This document shows positions 43,985 to 54,395 of a stretch of DNA of 64,000 bases, piece after piece. Under the pieces are notes generated by a model. The model saw only the letters and a list, made by a program, of their open reading frames with translations, did not search any database and was not told where the DNA came from. The stretch comes from Diplonema papillatum. Taxonomy: Eukaryota > Euglenozoa > Diplonemea > Diplonemida > Diplonemidae. Each line of letters begins with the position of its first letter. Positions within the stretch are counted from its first letter, which is position 1. Made by a program: the position numbers and the translations under genes. The stretch is from positions 62,001 through 126,000 of the forward strand of contig JAPJBO010000145.1 of the NCBI GenBank assembly GCA_030068145.1, in the 5' to 3' direction.

Positions 43985-44158
43985 CTAGAAAGACGAGCTT
44001 CAACGGCACGTCGTCAGAGTCATGTAGGGGCCTGTTGACGATGCCGTCCAGATTCAGGTACGCAACGTAGAGGCAGTACCCGACCCATGCAATGATGTCG
44101 AAAATCCTCAGGGGATATGAGCGGATGAAGAGCATCAGAGTCGACCCGTGGGTGAAGC
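43985..44158 (-). CDS. TRPV-like channel, exon 3 (S3 and S3-S4 linker)
   Basis: 58 codons, phase 1 at both ends. Acceptor CCAATCCAG, donor TAG then GTATGCC. It encodes FTHGSTLMLFIRSYPLRIFD, then IIAWVGYCLYVAYLNL (S3), ending KLVFLG, which continues into FSALCAW of exon 4 exactly where TRPV S4 should start. Joining to exon 2 gives YFVEYG then FTHGS, matching the TRPV S2-S3 region in order. Confidence 0.75.
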
Positions 44159-44234
44159 CTGGATTGGAGTGGTTTGAGGTTTTGTACTCTTCTCTGTATT
44201 GGCGAGTGTCCAGTTCACCGCAGAGGTGTACCTA

Positions 44235-44470
44235 TGAAATACTCGAAGGACTGCCTTGAGCTCATTTCGAAGGAGGCTAGAGGGGGGAGAAAACAATCCA
44301 ACTACACAGTGGGTATTTTTTGTTGAACGCTTACGCCCGCCACTAAACCCAGCTTTACCTGCGTTTCGTGTGGGCTACAGCACATTTACCTCCTCTGATC
44401 TATCGCAACTGGCAGTCTCCTCAAGCATTTCCTACAAAGAGCGCAGGTGCTTATACAAAAAAAGACTGCG
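44235..44470 (+). repeat. R1 dispersed repeat in TRPV intron 2
   Basis: Carries the TTTCGAAGGAGGCTAGAGGG and TTGAACGCTTACGCCCGCCA blocks in the usual order. Confidence 0.8.
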
Positions 44471-44544
44471 TAGTTCTTGTTGTTGTTGTCTGTGGAATGA
44501 TTTATTGCTGAGCAATTTACTAGCGTTTATTGTGGTTTAAAAGT

Positions 44545-44642
44545 ATTTTAGGCAGAGGAACGAGAACTGGGTCAGCATGCCGGAGTAGTAGTACAGGTGG
44601 ACGAAGGCCCACTTTTCCTCGAGAAATCGGCAGATCAGATCG
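44545..44642 (-). pseudogene. diverged copy of the TRPV S1 segment
   Basis: Encodes TENDLICRFLEEKWAFVHLY, then YYSGMLTQFSFL, matching exon 2 (ENDLLCRLLEEKWAFVRLYY, then YFGMLTQFSYLG at 50283-50385). It lacks the rest of the exon and has more differences than the other copies, so it is older. Confidence 0.85.
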
Positions 44643-44644
44643 TT

Positions 44645-44902
44645 CTCCGTACGTGCGCTCGGCTAAAGGCCGGCGCGGGGCGAGACTGGAGGCAGCAGTT
44701 AAAGTTCGCGAAACAGTAAAGTTCGGGCGAAGCTAAGTTCGGGCGATGCTAAGTTTGGGTGATGCAAGTTTCTGGTGAACCAAAGTTCGGGCGCAGGTTA
44801 GTTCGGGCGCAGGTTAGTTCGGGCGAAGCAAAGTTCGGGTGAAGCTAAGCTCTGGTGAAGCAAAGTTCGGGTTCTGGTGGTGCTGACTCGGGCGGAGCTG
44901 AG
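44645..44902 (+). mobile_element. head of the minisatellite-bearing element, second copy
   Basis: Matches 8855-8935: AAAGRCCGGCGCG, GAGGCAGCAGTTAAAGTTCG and GAAACAGTAAAGTTCGGGCG, then 15-bp units grading into the 38-bp array. Confidence 0.75.
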
Positions 44903-47900
44903 TTCGGCGTGTGGTAGCAAGTTTAGCCTGTGATGGCGGCAAGTTCGGCGTGGGGTAGCAAGTTTAGCCTGTGATGGCGGCAAGTTCGGCGTGGGGTAGC
45001 AAGTTTAGCCTGTGATGGCAAGTTCGGCGTGGGGTAGCAAGTTTAGCCTGTGATGGCAAGTTCGGCGTGGGGTAGCAAGTTTAGCCTGTGATGGCAAGTT
45101 CGGCGTGTGGTAGCAAGTTTAGCCTGTGATGGCAAGTTCGGCGTGTGGTAGCAAGTTTAGCCTGTGATGGCAAGTTCGGCGTGTGGTAGCAAGTTTAGCC
45201 TGTGATGGCAAGTTCGGCGTGGGGTAGCAAGTTTAGCCTGTGATGGCAAGTTCGGCGTGGGGTAGCAAGTTTAGCCTGTGATGGCGCAAGTTCGGCGTGG
45301 GGTAGCAAGTTTAGCCTGTGATGGCGGCAAGTTCGGCGTGGGGTAGCAAGTTTAGCCTGTGATGGCAAGTTCGGCGTGGGGTAGCAAGTTTAGCCTGTGA
45401 TGGCAAGTTCGGCGTGGGGTAGCAAGTTTAGCCTGTGATGGCAAGTTCGGCGTGGGGTAGCAAGTTTAGCCTGTGATGGCGGCAAGTTCGGCGTGGGGTA
45501 GCAAGTTTAGCCTGTGATGGCAAGTTCGGCGTGGGGTAGCAAGTTTAGCCTGTGATGGCAAGTTCGGCGTGGGGTAGCAAGTTTAGCCTGTGATGGCAAG
45601 TTCGGCGTGGGGTAGCAAGTTTAGCCTGTGATGGCAAGTTCGGCGTGGGGTAGCAAGTTTAGCCTGTGATGGCAAGTTCGGCGTGGGGTAGCAAGTTTAG
45701 CCTGTGATGGCGGCAAGTTCGGCGTGGGGTAGCAAGTTTAGCCTGTGATGGCGGCAAGTTCGGCGTGGGGTAGCAAGTTTAGCCTGTGATGGCAAGTTCG
45801 GCGTGGGGTAGCAAGTTTAGCCTGTGATGGCAAGTTCGGCGTGGGGTAGCAAGTTTAGCCTGTGATGGCAAGTTCGGCGTGGGGTAGCAAGTTTAGCCTG
45901 TGATGGCAAGTTCGGCGTGGGGTAGCAAGTTTAGCCTGTGATGGCAAGTTCGGCGTGGGGTAGCAAGTTTAGCCTGTGATGGCAAGTTCGGCGTGGGGTA
46001 GCAAGTTTAGCCTGTGATGGCAAGTTCGGCGTGTGGTAGCAAGTTTAGCCTGTGATGGCAAGTTCGGCGTGTGGTAGCAAGTTTAGCCTGTGATGGCAAG
46101 TTCGGCGTGTGGTAGCAAGTTTAGCCTGTGATGGCAAGTTCGGCGTGGGGTAGCAAGTTTAGCCTGTGATGGCAAGTTCGGCGTGGGGTAGCAAGTTTAG
46201 CCTGTGATGGCAAGTTCGGCGTGGGGTAGCAAGTTTAGCCTGTGATGGCAAGTTCGGCGTGGGGTAGCAAGTTTAGCCTGTGATGGCAAGTTCGGCGTGG
46301 GGTAGCAAGTTTAGCCTGTGATGGCGGCAAGTTCGGCGTGGGGTAGCAAGTTTAGCCTGTGATGGCAAGTTCGGCGTGGGGTAGCAAGTTTAGCCTGTGA
46401 TGGCGGCAAGTTCGGCGTGGGGTAGCAAGTTTAGCCTGTGATGGCGGCAAGTTCGGCGTGGGGTAGCAAGTTTAGCCTGTGATGGCAAGTTCGGCGTGGG
46501 GTAGCAAGTTTAGCCTGTGATGGCAAGTTCGGCGTGGGGTAGCAAGTTTAGCCTGTGATGGCGGCAAGTTCGGCGTGGGGTAGCAAGTTTAGCCTGTGAT
46601 GGCAAGTTCGGCGTGGGGTAGCAAGTTTAGCCTGTGATGGCAAGTTCGGCGTGGGGTAGCAAGTTTAGCCTGTGATGGCAAGTTCGGCGTGGGGTAGCAA
46701 GTTTAGCCTGTGATGGCAAGTTCGGCGTGGGGTAGCAAGTTTAGCCTGTGATGGCAAGTTCGGCGTGGGGTAGCAAGTTTAGCCTGTGATGGCAAGTTCG
46801 GCGTGGGGTAGCAAGTTTAGCCTGTGATGGCAAGTTCGGCGTGGGGTAGCAAGTTTAGCCTGTGATGGCAAGTTCGGCGTGGGGTAGCAAGTTTAGCCTG
46901 TGATGGCGGCAAGTTCGGCGTGGGGTAGCAAGTTTAGCCTGTGATGGCGGCAAGTTCGGCGTGGGGTAGCAAGTTTAGCCTGTGATGGCAAGTTCGGCGT
47001 GGGGTAGCAAGTTTAGCCTGTGATGGCAAGTTCGGCGTGGGGTAGCAAGTTTAGCCTGTGATGGCAAGTTCGGCGTGGGGTAGCAAGTTTAGCCTGTGAT
47101 GGCAAGTTCGGCGTGGGGTAGCAAGTTTAGCCTGTGATGGCAAGTTCGGCGTGGGGTAGCAAGTTTAGCCTGTGATGGCAAGTTCGGCGTGGGGTAGCAA
47201 GTTTAGCCTGTGATGGCGGCAAGTTCGGCGTGGGGTAGCAAGTTTAGCCTGTGATGGCAAGTTCGGCGTGGGGTAGCAAGTTTAGCCTGTGATGGCAAGT
47301 TCGGCGTGTGGTAGCAAGTTTAGCCTGTGATGGCAAGTTCGGCGTGGGGTAGCAAGTTTAGCCTGTGATGGCAAGTTCGGCGTGTGGTAGCAAGTTTAGC
47401 CTGTGATGGCAAGTTCGGCGTGGGGTAGCAAGTTTAGCCTGTGATGGCAAGTTCGGCGTGGGGTAGCAAGTTTAGCCTGTGATGGCAAGTTCGGCGTGGG
47501 GTAGCAAGTTTAGCCTGTGATGGCAAGTTCGGCGTGGGGTAGCAAGTTTAGCCTGTGATGGCAAGTTCGGCGTGGGGTAGCAAGTTTAGCCTGTGATGGC
47601 AAGTTCGGCGTGGGGTAGCAAGTTTAGCCTGTGATGGCAAGTTCGGCGTGTGGTAGCAAGTTTAGCCTGTGATGGCAAGTTCGGCGTGGGGTAGCAAGTT
47701 TAGCCTGTGATGGCAAGTTCGGCGTGTGGTAGCAAGTTTAGCCTGTGATGGCAAGTTCGGCGTGGGGTAGCAAGTTTAGCCTGTGATGGCAAGTTCGGCG
47801 TGGGGTAGCAAGTTTAGCCTGTGATGGCAAGTTCGGCGTGGGGTAGCAAGTTTAGCCTGTGATGGCGGCAAGTTCGGCGTGGGGTAGCAAGTTTAGCCTG

Positions 47901-48106
47901 TGATGGCAAGTTCGGCGTGGGGTAGCAAGTTTAGCCTGTGATGGCAAGTTCGGCGTGGGGTAGCAAGTTTAGCCTGTGATGGCAAGTTCGGCGTGGGGTA
48001 GCAAGTTTAGCCTGTGATGGCAAGTTCGGCGTGGGGTAGCAAGTTTAGCCTGTGATGGCAAGTTCGGCGTGGGGTAGCAAGTTTAGCCTGTGATGGCAAG
48101 TTCGGC
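44903..48106 (+). repeat. 38-bp minisatellite, ~83 copies, in TRPV intron 2
   Basis: Units contain GCAAGTTCGGCGTGGGGTAG and CAAGTTTAGCCTGTGATG; some have +3 bp (GCG) and some GTGTGG for GTGGGG. No long frame survives. It appears to be an expansion of two 15-bp units of the 8.9-kb array type. Confidence 0.97.
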
Positions 48107-48328
48107 GCCAGTACCCGGGGGGGGAGACCCTAAGTTCGAAGCAAAGTGCGGGCGAAACAAAGTTCGGGTACGCTGAGTTCGGCGTGTGGTAGCAACCCCC
48201 CCGACTCCGTTTCCCGTGGCGCCCAAATACCGCGAGTACTGAGAAACTCCGCAAAGAACGCAATTTTCGGGCACATTGGACCCCGAAACGCAACAAACCT
48301 CGAAAACAATCTTCGACCAAAAAAGTGC

Positions 48329-48402
48329 GACGGGCGGGGTTCGAACCCGGACCTACCGGCCTGAAGGCCGACGCCCGCTCACTCTGCCACCCTCTTGCCT
48401 TT
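48329..48402 (-). repeat. tRNA-like sequence, second copy
   Basis: Minus strand: A-box-like TGGCAGAGTGAGCGG, B-box GGTTCGAACCC and an arm GGCCTTCAGGCC. The acceptor ends pair poorly. Same neighbourhood as 9656-9727. Confidence 0.55.
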
Positions 48403-48419
48403 TGGCGGGGGGGGGAAAA

Positions 48420-48454
48420 AGCTTGCTCCTCACTATGATAGTGAGGAGCAAGCT
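48420..48454. repeat. perfect 35-nt palindrome
   Basis: Arms AGCTTGCTCCTCACTAT (48420-48436) and its exact complement (48438-48454) around one G. It follows a G9 run. Confidence 0.97.
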
Positions 48455-48639
48455 AGTCTATCTAGTCCAAAAACAATACACTTTCATAATTGTTGCAAGA
48501 AAAGGGGTTGGCTCGAATAGAGGCTATTCATATTGCATGTTCATAGGACCTCCAGTCTCGAAAAATTGAAGCTACCTGGATGCGTCCAAGTCAGAAAAGT
48601 AAACCAAGCAGCAACCCAAGTTTCGGAGAACACTGTCCT

Positions 48640-48729
48640 GAGACTCTGACCGTGTGCCTCAGCTTCCGGAGCCTCGCGAAGTAGATGACCCCAAGCATCA
48701 CGTCTACGGCGCTGGCGGACGCGCTGAGA
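48640..48729 (-). pseudogene. TRPV S2-exon copy 5, truncated
   Basis: Acceptor TTTTAG retained (48730 side). It matches the first ~25 codons (SASAVDVMLGVIYFARLRKL), then diverges. Confidence 0.8.
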
Positions 48730-48842
48730 GCTAAAATACGGGCTTGGCAGTAGCAGTTATCGTCAGAAAAGTAAAGCAAGAGCGATCCAAGTTTCGGAGA
48801 CTGTAAATTGGCCAACCCACCTCCTTGTGCCCAGACTCTGAC

Positions 48843-49113
48843 CATACTCAACAAAGGACCCCAACCCCATGGTAAATACAAAGACGTTCACTCCAAAAAA
48901 AGCGCGAAAACTCACAAAACAACACAAGGACCAGTATAAAACCCGCACCTATAATGAGGGTGTCCTTCGACGCGTACGGGAGCCACGCGTTCTTCTTGCT
49001 CGTGAGCTGCGGGGGCACCCCGGCCTTCTGGACGCTGTGCCTCAGCTTCCGGAGCCTCGCGAAGTAGATGACCCCAAGCATTACGTCCGCGGCGCTGGCG
49101 GACGCGCTGAGAG
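48843..49113 (-). pseudogene. TRPV S2-exon copy 4, frameshifted
   Basis: Acceptor and donor positions are kept, but a 16-bp insertion after IIGAG shifts the frame, making 271 nt instead of 255. The translation then runs to a stop. Confidence 0.8.
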
Positions 49114-49226
49114 CTAAAATACGGGCATGGCAGTAGCAGTTATCATACAGAAAAGTAAAGCAAGAGCGATCCAAGTTTCGGAGACTGTAAATTGGCCAAC
49201 CCACCTCCTTGTGCCCAGACTCTGAC

Positions 49227-49481
49227 CATACTCAACAAAGTACCTCAACCCCATGGTAAATACAAAGACTTTCCCTCCAAAAGAAAGCGCAAAAACACTC
49301 ACAAAACAACCCGCACCTATAATGAGCGTGTCCTTCGACGCGTACGGGAGCCACGCGTTCTTCTTGCCCGTGAGCTGCGGGGGCACCCCGGCCTTCTGGA
49401 CGCTGTGCCTCGGCTTCCGGAGCCTCGCGAAGTAGATGACCCCAAGCATCACGTCCGCGGCGCTGGCGGACGCGCTGAGAG
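49227..49481 (-). CDS. TRPV S2-exon copy 3, intact and splice-compatible
   Basis: 255 nt, phase 1 at both ends, acceptor TTTTAG, donor GTCAGAG. Encodes ALSASASAADVMLGVIYFAR through RYFVEYG without a stop. Could serve as an alternative to the corresponding part of exon 2, or be an unused copy; inclusion in mRNA is not shown. Confidence 0.45.
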
Positions 49482-49584
49482 CTAAAATACGGGCATGGCA
49501 GTAGCAGTTATCATACAGAAAAGTAAAGCAAGAGCGATCCAAGTGTAAATTGGCCAACCCACCTCCTTGTGCCCAGACTCTGAC

Positions 49585-49839
49585 CATACTCAACAAAGTA
49601 CCTCAACCCCATGGTAAATACAAAGACTTTCCCTCCAAAAGAAAGCGCAAAAACACTCACAAAACAACCCGCACCTATAATGAGCGTGTCCTTCGACGCG
49701 TACGGGAGCCACGCGTTCTTCTTGCCCGTGAGCTGCGGGGGCACCCCGGCCTTCTGGACGCTGTGCCTCGGCTTCCGGAGCCTCGCGAAGTAGATGACCC
49801 CAAGCATCACGTCCGCGGCGCTGGCGGACGCGCTGAGAG
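49585..49839 (-). CDS. TRPV S2-exon copy 2, intact and splice-compatible
   Basis: Same length, phases and splice signals as copy 3; exactly 358 bp away and nearly identical. Differs from exon 2 by a few residues (for example AADVML for AVDVIL, RKPRHS for RKLRHG). Confidence 0.45.
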
Positions 49840-49942
49840 CTAAAATACGGGCATGGCAGTAGCAGTTATCATACAGAAAAGTAAAGCAAGAGCGATCCAA
49901 GTGTAAATTGGCCAACCCACCTCCTTGTGCCCAGACTCTGAC

Positions 49943-51133
49943 CATACTCAACAAAGTACCTCAACCCCATGGTAAATACAAAGACTTTCCCTCCAAAAGA
50001 AAGCGCAAAAACACTCACAAAACAACCCGCACCTATAATGAGCGTGTCCTTCGACGCGTACGGGAGCCACGCGTTCTTCTTGCCCGTGAGCTGCGGGGGC
50101 ACCCCGGCCTTCTGGACGCCGTGCCTCAGCTTCCGGAGCCTCGCGAAGTAGATGACCCCAAGTATCACGTCCACGGCGCTGGCGGACGCGTTGAGAGCGG
50201 TGATGACGGTGACCGTCTGCCGCAGCCACGCCATGTCGGCTTCGCCGGAGGGGTGCGCCCGGACCGTGAGGGCGGTGATGAAGCCGAGGTACGAGAACTG
50301 CGTCAGCATGCCGAAGTAGTAGTACAGGCGGACGAAGGCCCACTTTTCCTCGAGGAGCCGGCAGAGCAGGTCGTTCTCGGCGAGGTGCTGCAAGTCGTGC
50401 TGCACCACCAAGTACAGGATCGAGACGAACCGCAAAGGCAAGTCCGACGACACGCGGCTGAACCCACCCTTGCACACCACCCCCTTGCCGGAATTGCCGC
50501 ACTCGGACCAAGCCGGAGCTACCGGCCTCGGGTCCCCGGGAGTTTCGCAGCAAGCGGACGGGTCGGCGGGTGTTTCTTCGTCGGGGGTGTTCCCCGCTGT
50601 TTGCGGCGCGCACTGCGGCGGCGGCTGCGCCGCCGAAGGGATCGAATCAAGCTGCGCGAGCGGGAACTCGTGCGAGACAACTTCAGTGAATTCCCAGGCG
50701 ACCGTTTTGATGGAGTCGAGGAGCTGGTCGAACGCGTCCTCCGACGCTTCCTCCTTTTCGGTCGAGTCCGCGACGCACCGCAGCAGCGCGGCGAACCCCA
50801 GGGGGGTCATGCCCAGGGCCCCGTGCAGCTCGGCCACGTCGCGGGCGCTCTGGCCGGATCTCGCGATCAAATCGCGGTACGCGTCGATCCTCGCGTGCAG
50901 GATGGCCAGGTGGAAGGCCGTGTTGCCGAAGGAGTCGACCAGGTACACCGCGCCCGGGTCGCTGTCGAGGAGGCACCCGACGATGTCGGTGCGCCCCGTC
51001 GACGCCGCGAAGGACAGTGCGTACTCCCCGTAGTAGCAGCCGGTGTCAGACCCGGGCGCGAAGAACGACCCGTACGCGCGCGACCGGCAAGACACGTCGC
51101 GGCTCAGCAGCAGGTTCACAATGTCGACATCTC
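49943..51133 (-). CDS. TRPV-like channel, exon 2 (ankyrin repeats, S1, S2)
   Basis: 397 codons, phase 1 both ends, acceptor CCCCCCGCAG, donor TATG then GTCAGAG. It begins GDVDIVNLLLSRD, completing the ankyrin repeat opened by ETALHIAVAKG of exon 1. GSFFAPGSDTGCYYGEYALS matches the TRPV ankyrin finger (family form RGRFF...YFGE.PLS), followed by DSFGNTAFHLAI. A ~130-residue low-complexity stretch is followed by EEKWAFVRLYYYFGMLTQFS (pre-S1/S1, EKW as in TRPV) and KDTLIIGAGCFVSVFAL...VFVFTMGLRYFVEYG (S2). An alternative donor GTGGGT 22 nt further (phase 2) would not fit exon 3. Confidence 0.82.
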
Positions 51134-51421
51134 CTGCGGGGGGTTTTGACTCTTGGGACGGTTTCGGGGTCCTGTTCTAACTAACAAGTGTTCCAGGTTT
51201 TAAAAACCCGGTGTGCTTCTTATGAAATGCCAGGCTTGTATTGAGTCTGACAGCACCCGTGGGCCGGCTGTACATTTTGTTCCAAAAATAGGAAGTGTGC
51301 CGGGGGCTAAGACCCCGGTGTGATTTTTTGAGAAACCGGCGTTTCTAGACTGTTTAGGGCGAAAGCTTGTTTTGAGGTCCCAAACACCATCATTTCAAAG
51401 TCTCTGGCTGACTGTACTACT

Positions 51422-53527
51422 GCACGTCGCGGGCGCTCTGGCCGGATCTCGCGATCAAATCGCGGTACGCGTCGATCCTCGCGTGCAGGATGGCCAGGTG
51501 GAAGGCCGTGTTGCCGAAGGAGTCGACCAGGTACACCGCGCCCGGGTCGCTGTCGAGGAGGCACCCGACGATGTCGGTGCGCCCCGTCGACGCCGCGAAG
51601 GACAGTGCGTACTCCCCGTAGTAGCAGCCGGTGTCAGACCCGGGCGCGAAGAACGACCCGTACGCGCGCGACCGGCAAGACACGTCGCGGCTCAGCAGCA
51701 GGTTCACAGTGTCGACATCTCCTGCGGGGGGTTTTGACTCTTGGGACGGTTTCGGGGTCCTGTTCTAATTAACAAGTGTTTCAGGTTTTAAAAACCCGGT
51801 GTGCTTCTTATGAAATGCCAGGCTTGTATTGAGTCTGACAGCACCCGTGGGCCGGCTGTACATTTTGTTCCAAAAATAGGAAGTGTGCCGGGGGCTAAGA
51901 CCCCGGTGTGATTTTTTGAGAAACCGGCGTTTCTAGACTGTTTAGGGCGAAAGCTTGTTTTGAGGTCCCAAAGACCGGCATTTCAAAGTCTCTGGCTGAC
52001 TGTACGGTTGCCGTGCAGTACTGCCACGTCGCGGGCGCTCTGGCCGGATCTCGCGATCAAATCGCGGTACGCGTCGATCCTCGCGTGCAGGATGGCCAGG
52101 TGGAAGGCCGTGTTGCCGAAGGAGTCGACCAGGTACACCGCGCCCGGGTCGCTGTCGAGGAGGCACCCGACGATGTCGGTGCGCCCCGTCGACGCCGCGA
52201 AGGACAGTGCGTACTCCCCGTAGTAGCAGCCGGTGTCAGACCCGGGCGCGAAGAACGACCCGTACGCGCGCGACCGGCAAGACACGTCGCGGCTCAGCAG
52301 CAGGTTCACAGTGTCGACATCTCCTGCGGGGGGTTTTGACTCTTGGGACGGTTTCGGGGTCCTGTTCTAATTAACAAGTGTTTCAGGTTTTAAAAACCCG
52401 GTGTGCTTCTTATGAAATGCCAGGCTTGTATTGAGTCTGACAGCACCCGTGGGCCGGCTGTACATTTTGTTCCAAAAATAGGAAGTGTGCCGGGGGCTAA
52501 GACCCCGGTGTGATTTTTTGAGAAACCGGCGTTTCTAGACTGTTTAGGGCGAAAGCTTGTTTTGAGGTCCCAAAGACCGGCATTTCAAAGTCTCTGGCTG
52601 ACTGTACGGTTGCCGTGCAGTACTGCCACGTCGCGGGCGCTCTGGCCGGATCTCGCGATCAAATCGCGGTACGCGTCGATCCTCGCGTGCAGGATGGCCA
52701 GGTGGAAGGCCGTGTTGCCGAAGGAGTCGACCAGGTACACCGCGCCCGGGTCGCTGTCGAGGAGGCACCCGACGATGTCGGTGCGCCCCGTCGACGCCGC
52801 GAAGGACAGTGCGTACTCCCCGTAGTAGCAGCCGGTGTCAGACCCGGGCGCGAAGAACGACCCGTACGCGCGCGACCGGCAAGACACGTCGCGGCTCAGC
52901 AGCAGGTTCACAGTGTCGACATCTCCTGCGGGGGGTTTTGACTCTTGGGACGGTTTCGGGGTCCTGTTCTAATTAACAAGTGTTTCAGGTTTTAAAAACC
53001 CGGTGTGCTTCTTATGAAATGCCAGGCTTGTATTGAGTCTGACAGCACCCGTGGGCCGGCTGTACATTTTGTTCCAAAAATAGGAAGTGTGCCGGGGGCT
53101 AAGACCCCGGTGTGATTTTTTGAGAAACCGGCGTTTCTAGACTGTTTAGGGCGAAAGCTTGTTTTGAGGTCCCAAAGACCGGCATTTCAAAGTCTCTGGC
53201 TGACTGTACGGTTGCCGTGCAGTACTGCCACGTCGCGGGCGCTCTGGCCGGATCTCGCGATCAAATCGCGGTACGCGTCGATCCTCGCGTGCAGGATGGC
53301 CAGGTGGAAGGCCGTGTTGCCGAAGGAGTCGACCAGGTACACCGCGCCCGGGTCGCTGTCGAGGAGGCACCCGACGATGTCGGTGCGCCCCGTCGACGCC
53401 GCGAAGGACAGTGCGTACTCCCCGTAGTAGCAGCCGGTGTCAGACCCGGGCGCGAAGAACGACCCGTACGCGCGCGACCGGCAAGACACGTCGCGGCTCA
53501 GCAGCAGGTTCACAATGTCGACATCTC
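51422..53527 (-). pseudogene. four truncated copies of the TRPV ankyrin exon (602-bp units)
   Basis: Copies at 51422-51721, 52022-52323, 52624-52925 and 53226-53527 repeat the first ~98 codons of exon 2 with its acceptor, then break at RSGQSARDV and soon stop. The three units 51.98-53.2 kb look nearly identical. The three copies nearest exon 2 have DTVN, while exon 2 and the farthest copy have DIVN. Each unit also carries a motif copy (51392, 51980, 52582, 53184). Splicing of exon 1 into any copy would give a truncated protein. Confidence 0.88.
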
Positions 53528-54185
53528 CTGCGGGGGGTTTTGACTCTTTCGGACGGTTTTCGGGGTTTTGTTCTGAAACTGAGAAGCGTTTCAGGGTTTA
53601 AGAACCCGGTCTGCCTTTTTTTAGGAACCCGTTGTTTTTTGAGACTGTAGGTGGGGCGATCCACCTATTTTCTAGCAGAAGAAATCACAGAATTCCAAAT
53701 CCATTCACAACTTTGCAGACCTTTGCAGACCTTTGCAGAGCTGTGCAGAGCTCTGCAGAACAATGTGTCTACCCTAATTATGAAAAGGTGTGACTTTTTT
53801 GTGCTAAAAAATAGGTGGATCACCCCTACTAGGGTTTGTATTGGGTCTGACAACACCCGTGGAATCCGGCTCTAAACTTTGTTCGAAAATCAGGAAGTGT
53901 GTCGGGGGGTTTAAGACGCAGGTGTAATTTCTTTGAGAAAACGGTGTTTTTAGGCTGTTTTGGGCGTTTATTGTGGTATGGAGGTTCGGTGTTTTTTTTT
54001 TTTTTTTTTTTTGGGTTCCAAGAAGCAAAGGTGCGCTCAGGCTGGTACGCGAACGCTTCAAGAAGTGTCCGGGCACGCACTGTTTGGTGCGTGCCGGGTG
54101 ATCGTTTTCCCACTTGTATTTACCCTGTGGATATTCAGGTAAGGAACTCTGATCAACCCCCAAAACACGCTGCCTACGTCTTTTT
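53528..54185. other. TRPV intron 1, 5' part
   Basis: Non-coding. It holds a TTTGCAGACC / GAGCTCTGCAGA micro-repeat (53713-53760), a T22 run at 53992-54013 and a GCGTGCCGGGTGATCG block (about 54090) with counterparts near 25350 and 37503. Confidence 0.5.
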
Positions 54186-54395
54186 AGCCTGCACAATACA
54201 TTGGAGGGCAACCCGCAAGATTGTTAGTACTAAAAAAGCAGCTTCCCCCCCACACACGTTTCGCCACCGCTTTAGCCTGCACAATGCATTGGAGGGCAAC
54301 CCACAAAAACTGCTAGTACTAAAAAAAGCAGCTTCCCCCCTCACACACCTTTCGCCACTGCGATGTGCAACGCGGTTTCGCCGTCGTAGAAGAGC
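54186..54395 (-). repeat. ~105-bp tandem duplication over the exon 1 donor
   Basis: 54186-54290 repeats 54291-54395 (GCCTGCACAAT(A/G)CATTGGAG, AGCAGCTTCCCCCC, TTTCGCCAC). The outer copy has AACGTGTG where the real donor has AAGGTGTG, so it would be a weaker 5' splice site. Confidence 0.8.

Larger units (their letters stand above)
48107..48640. other. element tail with tRNA-like module
   Basis: Non-coding. It includes a further AAAGTTCGGG remnant, the tRNA-like module, a perfect palindrome and the GGGTTGGCTCGA tail also seen at 9835-9890. Confidence 0.55.

Noticed and set aside
43887..44135. 82-codon minus-strand ORF as a separate small membrane protein
   Set aside because: The first part is TRPV exon 3; the remainder past the GTATGCC donor is read-through into the intron.
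49908..51149. 413-codon plus-strand frame opposite TRPV exon 2
   Set aside because: Arg/Gly/Val-rich antisense shadow repeated with every exon copy.
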